Shown here piece after piece: positions 29,523 to 34,249 of a stretch of DNA of 34,249 bases. Under the pieces are notes generated by a model. The model saw only the letters and a list, made by a program, of their open reading frames with translations, did not search any database and was not told the origin of the DNA. The DNA is from Candidatus Vogelbacteria bacterium (GTDB lineage Bacteria > Patescibacteriota > Minisyncoccia > Phycocordibacterales > JACRKE01). The stretch lies in assembly GCA_016215335.1 (NCBI GenBank), contig JACRKE010000020.1, positions 1 to 34,249 on the forward strand, written 5' to 3'. The first letter of the stretch is position 1. Every line of letters begins with the position of its first letter. The translations under genes were made by a program, and so were the position numbers.

Positions 29523-31639
29523 GTTACTCTCCTTGCGTCTTGGAGCACTCGGTGAAGCTGGCCGGGGAAACCATTTGCTCCCACCAGTGCCTGTCCGAGT
29601 GCTAGAATAAGTTCACTTACTAGTATAGTGCGTACCTCTCGTTCCAGATGCTTTTCCAGTTCACGTTTTGTCATATCCTGGATTTGATCCACCTGCGTCA
29701 ATATATTGGAGACGACCATACTCGGGAGTTCGTTCGCGAGTGTCACCAAATGGTTCTGAAGAACTTTCTCTAGCGCCTTGTCGTATGCTGTGACAGATGG
29801 AACCGTTTGGCAGATTTCAATGAAGACTTTGGTAAAGTTCTTCGCCATGTCTTCAATTTCTCGTCCTAGTTGCTTCCTGACCTCACTCAAAGCTGGCTTC
29901 GGAAAGGCGCTCAGGATACTATCGGTTTTTTGAAGCACGCTCTGGTCTAACGTTTGCCAGTTGATTCCAAGCGTGAATTCTGGTTCCACAATCGAGCGCT
30001 TTTCCCATTCCCTAATATCACCGATGGGGTTCACTGATCGATCGCTATAGCGACCACGCAGATCATTGTTGAACTGCGATTGCCAAAAAACTCCGATTGC
30101 GTCTAGGATGCGCTGACTCATGGTGCTGTCCGGTATTGGTGTAAGAGTCATGCATACATCACCCCCGTCTCTAATATTCGGTAGGTTGGGCTTCAGTAGT
30201 GCGTCAGTAACCCTACCGAGCGGCTGTGTCCTGTAGTAGACGTGGAGACTTTGCACGCCCGAATCGGTACAACACACAAAGAAGATTGTGTATGGGAATG
30301 CTAGCCTAAGAGTTGTATCTTCGGTGAGTATTGGTCCTCGGTCATCCCATGGACGAAGCATGAAGCCCTTGCGGAACATCACAGACCGAATCTGTGGCTT
30401 GTGTTCAATCACAAGGACGGACCCCTGTCCCCGACGCCTGCAGAAACGTGTTCCTTCTGGAAGGGGACTTCCGTCTGGTAATCCTGTTCCATCTTGTGAT
30501 TCAAGCTTTTCTAGCCTCTCTAGCTTCTGATCTAGAGACATCACTAAGCCGTGAAGTCTGGTCCGTGCATCTGTCTGGATCTTCGAGTTCAAGTCAGCCT
30601 GAAAGCGGTTGATGACAGTATTGCTTGCTTCTCGTAGCACCAGAAGAGCATTACCGAAAGTCCTGTCGCCTGTGAGTCTGCTCTTCAGTTCCTCTTCGTA
30701 AACTGCTCTCGACTGTATTTGCTCACGAAGATTGCTGTCTGCGTTCTTTGCAGCAAGTTCAATCATTCGCCTGAAAAGCTTTTTGAATGAATTCCTGACC
30801 TGACGGCAGATGTCATATAGATCTTGGCTATTCAGTGCATTCGTGAGCACTTGCGCTACTAGTTTCCATGGGATCTTGCCTAGAATCTTCTTAGCAGGGC
30901 GGAATGACGGTAGAGGAAGCATGTGAAAAGTGTATTCGTTAACACTTTCCTCAAGAGTTCCTCCTGGGCCGAGCTTGAGGCTTGTTTCATTCTCACCTGC
31001 ACGAAGGAAGAACTGAATTCTTCTTTCAGTCTCTTCTCTTACGCAAGCGACGAACATCCTAAGAACTATGCCAATGATTAGGCCATAAAAATCATCCAAC
31101 AGAAAGTCTGCGAGTAACTCCTGATTAACATTTTCAGTGGCTTCTTCCCGAGCCTTTTCCTTAACGAGAACCAGCAACTTTCCGCTTACAATCTGCGCCT
31201 CGTACTGATCGTCTGTGTGGAGTCTTCTGAAGGAGCCCTCGACAACATGCGCTGAGAGAAAAAAGCAGAAGGCTTCTACACCAATGAGCCATACAAGAAA
31301 AAGTAGGGCTTTTGGTTTGTCATCGTCTAACAAGTCCTTACAGTTCAAGACCAGACAAACAGAAAGTGCCAAAAACATGACACCCAAACATTCAAGATGT
31401 CTCGGCAGTCCGGCTATTGGCGTAGGATCTGGAAATGTTATCCGGGCTGTGTGACCTTCATAACTCTTGTCAGCCAGAACCTTTACAGACTTTGTGATTG
31501 CCGTCGGTAGCGGAGGTTCCCAGCGAGCCTCGAGCATTGTCCCGTAGTTGAAATGAGCTACGGCGACACCAGGCTGTGCCATTAGAATAACGCTGACAAA
31601 GATGAGTATGATGAGTAGACAATCTCGTATTATGCTCAC
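29519..31639 (-). CDS. Membrane-anchored protein with putative E2-like (PRTRC-B/Prok-E2_D-like) region
   Basis: Three hydrophobic N-terminal segments; VYYRTQPLGRVTDALLKPNLPNIRDGGDVCMTLTPIPD...FWQSQFNNDL resembles PRTRC-B NV.D.G.VC...AF..S.F pattern; start set at GTG after AAAGGAG (ORF extends to 31657). Confidence 0.7.
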   Translation of the reverse strand: MSIIRDCLLIILIFVSVILMAQPGVAVAHFNYGTMLEARWEPPLPTAITKSVKVLADKSYEGHTARITFPDPTPIAGLPRHLECLGVMFLALSVCLVLNCKDLLDDDKPKALLFLVWLIGVEAFCFFLSAHVVEGSFRRLHTDDQYEAQIVSGKLLVLVKEKAREEATENVNQELLADFLLDDFYGLIIGIVLRMFVACVREETERRIQFFLRAGENETSLKLGPGGTLEESVNEYTFHMLPLPSFRPAKKILGKIPWKLVAQVLTNALNSQDLYDICRQVRNSFKKLFRRMIELAAKNADSNLREQIQSRAVYEEELKSRLTGDRTFGNALLVLREASNTVINRFQADLNSKIQTDARTRLHGLVMSLDQKLERLEKLESQDGTGLPDGSPLPEGTRFCRRRGQGSVLVIEHKPQIRSVMFRKGFMLRPWDDRGPILTEDTTLRLAFPYTIFFVCCTDSGVQSLHVYYRTQPLGRVTDALLKPNLPNIRDGGDVCMTLTPIPDSTMSQRILDAIGVFWQSQFNNDLRGRYSDRSVNPIGDIREWEKRSIVEPEFTLGINWQTLDQSVLQKTDSILSAFPKPALSEVRKQLGREIEDMAKNFTKVFIEICQTVPSVTAYDKALEKVLQNHLVTLANELPSMVVSNILTQVDQIQDMTKRELEKHLEREVRTILVSELILALGQALVGANGFPGQLHRVLQDARRVT

Positions 31640-31724
31640 TGTGAGCACTCCTTTCATTCACTAGTTGAAGTGTTCGATTTATGAGACTGGTGATTCGATT
31701 ATTGACAAAGAGGATGCCGACAGG

Positions 31725-31753
31725 ATTATGCAATAATTATCTTATTTTAGCAA
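31725..31753 (-). promoter_or_regulatory. Sigma70-type promoter of the Ubl cassette
   Basis: Minus strand TTGCTA - 17 nt - CATAAT. Confidence 0.6.
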
Positions 31754-31832
31754 ATTATATTTTGAGCCTAGAAAGCAATATCATCTCGGAGTATTGTAGA
31801 GAATTTGCCAGGTTTACAAAACTGGAATAACG

Positions 31833-32063
31833 CTACTTTACAAATAGTCCGCCAAGCTCGCTTTTGTACTTCATTGCCACCTGCATAATTGCTGCTTGCT
31901 GATCGAGACCCTTCTCTTTTGCGAGTGCCAGTGCTTCAGATGCGATTTTTTGAAATAGCGCTGGGTTTTCTGAAACCACCTTCAATATTTTATCCTGCAT
32001 TTCCGGTGGTACACCCTTAAGCTGCGACGCTAGCATTTTTTTGAGTAAAAATTCTTTAAACAT
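31833..32063 (-). CDS. Hypothetical helical protein, 76 aa
   Basis: Intact ORF 6 nt downstream of the hydrolase gene. Confidence 0.6.
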   Translation of the reverse strand: MFKEFLLKKMLASQLKGVPPEMQDKILKVVSENPALFQKIASEALALAKEKGLDQQAAIMQVAMKYKSELGGLFVK

Positions 32064-32069
32064 TTGTTT

Positions 32070-32957
32070 CTATTTTTTCGCTTCTAATGATGTAAGTAAC
32101 GCTTCAACTGCTTCTGCGTACTTTGGTTCGTTGGCGATTCCGTAATGACCTCCAGTAACTGTAACAAATCCATCTACTATTTCGCCAGCCTCATGTACTA
32201 CGGAATTCATGGTGCTTTGGTCAAAGACTGGATCATCCACGCCAATCACTACCGCCGTCTTGATTCCATGAGCTCGAGTGGCGCGGAGCATTTCTAAAAT
32301 ATCAGCCTTTGCGATTGCGTTACACTCGATGAGTCCCCTTACTGGATTTTTTAGAAAATACGCCCAACTTTCAAAAAGAGTTGTAAATCGATTTTCAGAA
32401 TAGCTGGCCTTTGGACTCAAAAGATCCACGGTTTCAGACGCGATGGTCCCTGTGAATCTTTTAAACAAATCAAAATAGTTGTCTCCACCAACAAGTCCGG
32501 CGGGGCCAATGAGAATAATGTTCCTAAATTTTTCTGGTTCTAGTTCCGCCGCAATCGACGCATTTATTGCCCCCTCCGACATTGCCATTACATCTGCCTT
32601 ATCTACGCTTCTGTTATTAAGTAGGGCGAGCAGGTTCATTGCTTTGCGCAGTTCCTCGAGGCCATGTTTCTCAACCAATTTATCCTCAAATTGTTCTGCA
32701 GACCCTCCAAATCTGGGGTGAGAAATTGCAACTGCTCGTCGTCCCTCATGATAAAGCGTTTGAAGTAGCGGTTTGAATGTTGCTGGAGTTTCTCCGTATC
32801 CCGGGGCGATGAGTACTGGTGTCTCAGACTTAAGATTTGGTGGAGTGATATCGACTGCCTCAATCTCACCACCGAATGCTTCAAACCTTATTACATTCGA
32901 AAATTGTTCTTCAAAGGACTTGCCTATTTCTAAATTTGATTCTACATTTTGGTTCAT
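32070..32957 (-). CDS. Alpha/beta hydrolase
   Basis: PVLIAPGYGETPATFKPLL, nucleophile-elbow-like VMAMSEGAINAS, late GGHYG His. Confidence 0.75.
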   Translation of the reverse strand: MNQNVESNLEIGKSFEEQFSNVIRFEAFGGEIEAVDITPPNLKSETPVLIAPGYGETPATFKPLLQTLYHEGRRAVAISHPRFGGSAEQFEDKLVEKHGLEELRKAMNLLALLNNRSVDKADVMAMSEGAINASIAAELEPEKFRNIILIGPAGLVGGDNYFDLFKRFTGTIASETVDLLSPKASYSENRFTTLFESWAYFLKNPVRGLIECNAIAKADILEMLRATRAHGIKTAVVIGVDDPVFDQSTMNSVVHEAGEIVDGFVTVTGGHYGIANEPKYAEAVEALLTSLEAKK

Positions 32958-33066
32958 AAATTTGTTTTGGCGCCCAGCCGTGGCATCTTGAGGCCTCAGT
33001 TGAAACCCTGAGCAGAAGCGAATGGGCTACAGAAATATAGTCGCGCTTCTGTGCCCCTTATTTCTG

Positions 33067-33139
33067 TGGACCAGCGGGGTTTCGGACCCCGTACCTCGCA
33101 CATGCCATGCGCGCGCTCTACCAATTGAGCTACTGGCCC
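33067..33139 (-). tRNA. tRNA-Ala(GGC)
   Basis: Full cloverleaf folded by hand; anticodon loop ATGGCAT; G3:U70 present; CCA not encoded. Confidence 0.95.
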
Positions 33140-33200
33140 AGTATTGATCTATATTATCGATAATTTAAAGTAATTGCAAAAACTTGCAATTGCCAATTGA

Positions 33201-33274
33201 TGCACCTTTGAGGGTTCGAACCTCAGACCTCGCCGATGTGAACGGCGCGCTCTAACCAACTGAGCTAAAGGTGC
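33201..33274 (-). tRNA. tRNA-Val(CAC)
   Basis: Full cloverleaf folded by hand; anticodon stem/loop CGCCG-TTCACAT-CGGCG. Confidence 0.95.
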
Positions 33275-33290
33275 AAGAGTAATTATTTAA

Positions 33291-34060
33291 TCATAACTCC
33301 TTTAAAAACCCCAGCGCTTTATCTAGATACTTCCATGCGCCATCTTTGAACAATTCTTTAGGATAGATTTCTGATAGATGCATACCGAGGTCCTTAGCTG
33401 CGTTGCGCTTAGTCACAATATAATCATCATATTTTTTATTTTGTCCGGCCATTCCGAAGTATTCGATAAGGTGATTATTTATTTTGAAATCCGCAGTTAG
33501 TCTATAGATACCGTACGGAAAATTTCTAGAGTGCTTACTTTATTATAGTGTAGCCAATCATCAATAAGTGTTTCAGCAAAGGAATCACAAATATGTCCGT
33601 CTTTTGCCATAACCCTAGTGGAGAAAATTACTTTATGAGGGATTAGCCCCGCAGCTTCAATCGCCATATTCCAACTACAAAATCTTTTTTTGTACTCTCT
33701 ATACATATCGAACTCCCTCTTCATGGGAATTCTACCATTTTTATTATAGAAGATTCTTATCTTTGAAATAAGTTCATCTTTATTGTATGGAATTTTCCAA
33801 TATCTTGATAGATTCTTGCGTGCCTGTTTACTTAATTGTTCGATTCGCCGTTCTGGGAAAGTCTTTGAGTAATTTCTTTGAAGTACAGCCTTTCGCTGTT
33901 CAGATGTAAGAACAGTGTGTCCAGTCCAGTCGAAAATTGTACTTAGTGCAATTCCGAGCTTCTTTTTTATTTCTCTGTGCGTAAAACCTTCACTCCTCAA
34001 TTTTCGGGCTGTTGCCTTGGTCTCCTCGGAATGCAAAATTCTTTTGCTTCCTTTCTTCAT
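33291..34060 (-). pseudogene. Frameshifted endonuclease-like gene (HTH + homing-endonuclease-associated repeat + nuclease-like C-terminus)
   Basis: ORF 33497..34060 stops at ...EIFRTVSID; another frame continues as KHSRNFPYGIYRLTADFKINNHLIEYFGMAGQNKKYDDYIVTKRNAAKDLGMHLSEIYPKELFKDGAWKYLDKALGFLKEL*. Confidence 0.75.
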
Positions 34061-34089
34061 ATATTCTATTATACTCTATCTTACGCTAG

Positions 34090-34160
34090 CGGGCTGTAGT
34101 ATAAAAGCAGTATACACGGATGGGGTCCGTGAGGCGTCGGAGCATTACCGTCCAGCCCGA
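34090..34160 (+). tRNA. tRNA-Pro(GGG)-like gene with aberrant T-loop, possibly degenerate
   Basis: CGGGCTG/CAGCCCG acceptor, anticodon arm CACGG-ATGGGGT-CCGTG, discriminator A; T-arm GTCGG-AGCATTA-CCGTC lacks the TTC/CRA signature and has a mismatch. Confidence 0.5.
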
Positions 34161-34173
34161 AGAAATAAATTAA

Positions 34174-34247
34174 GGGCCCATAGTAAAGTGGTATTACGCA
34201 GCATTCGCATTGCTGAGGCGCGAGTCCGATTCTCGCTGGGTCCACCA
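34174..34247 (+). tRNA. tRNA-Ala(CGC), CCA encoded
   Basis: Full cloverleaf; anticodon arm CAGCA-TTCGCAT-TGCTG; G3:U70 Ala identity pair; ends ACCA. Confidence 0.9.
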
Positions 34248-34249
34248 AA

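Noticed and set aside
27739-31657. Classic anti-phage Bil or CBASS system with E1/E2/JAB
   Set aside because: No cyclase or effector gene and no separate E2 gene; resemblance is closer to PRTRC-type proteins. A defence role is not excluded.
31470-31733. 87 aa minus-strand ORF at the start of the Ubl cassette
   Set aside because: Out of frame with the 712 aa gene, spans the promoter region, no SD and no protein-like features.
1-34249. CRISPR array, IS element or integrase
   Set aside because: No regularly spaced repeats, transposase or integrase motifs were seen on either strand.

Overview
The window looks like a Patescibacteria/CPR-type chromosome segment, inferred from gene content and order and from the near absence of Shine-Dalgarno (SD) sites on core genes. 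Most genes are housekeeping genes on the minus strand: DHH phosphoesterase, PLD/cardiolipin synthase, PlsC, grpE-dnaK-dnaJ, infA-rpmJ-rpsM-rpsK-rpsD-rpoA-rplQ-rplM-rpsI, an FtsA/PilM-like protein, alaS, mnmA, mltG, a sigma4/HARE-HTH regulator, leuS, hppA, ychF, an alpha/beta hydrolase and tRNAs. The main discovery is a compact four-gene cassette at about 27.55-31.75 kb. It encodes a membrane-anchored 706-712 aa protein with a putative E2-like (PRTRC-B/Prok-E2_D-like) region, a JAB/JAMM protein, an E1/ThiF-like enzyme with a candidate catalytic Cys, and a 70 aa ubiquitin-like protein ending directly in ...AGAKG. It has its own promoter, terminator and very strong SD sites, unlike the surrounding core genes, and reads as a minimal PRTRC-like ubiquitin-conjugation system tethered to the membrane. 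Other notable items are a Nudix domain inserted in LeuRS, a C-terminally shortened AlaRS, simple intergenic-type repeats read through as coding sequence in leuS and mnmA, an orphan gene with a consensus promoter between alaS and mnmA, a frameshifted endonuclease-like gene between tRNAs, and an aberrant tRNA-Pro(GGG)-like gene. All calls come from reading the sequence by eye; no database search was run.
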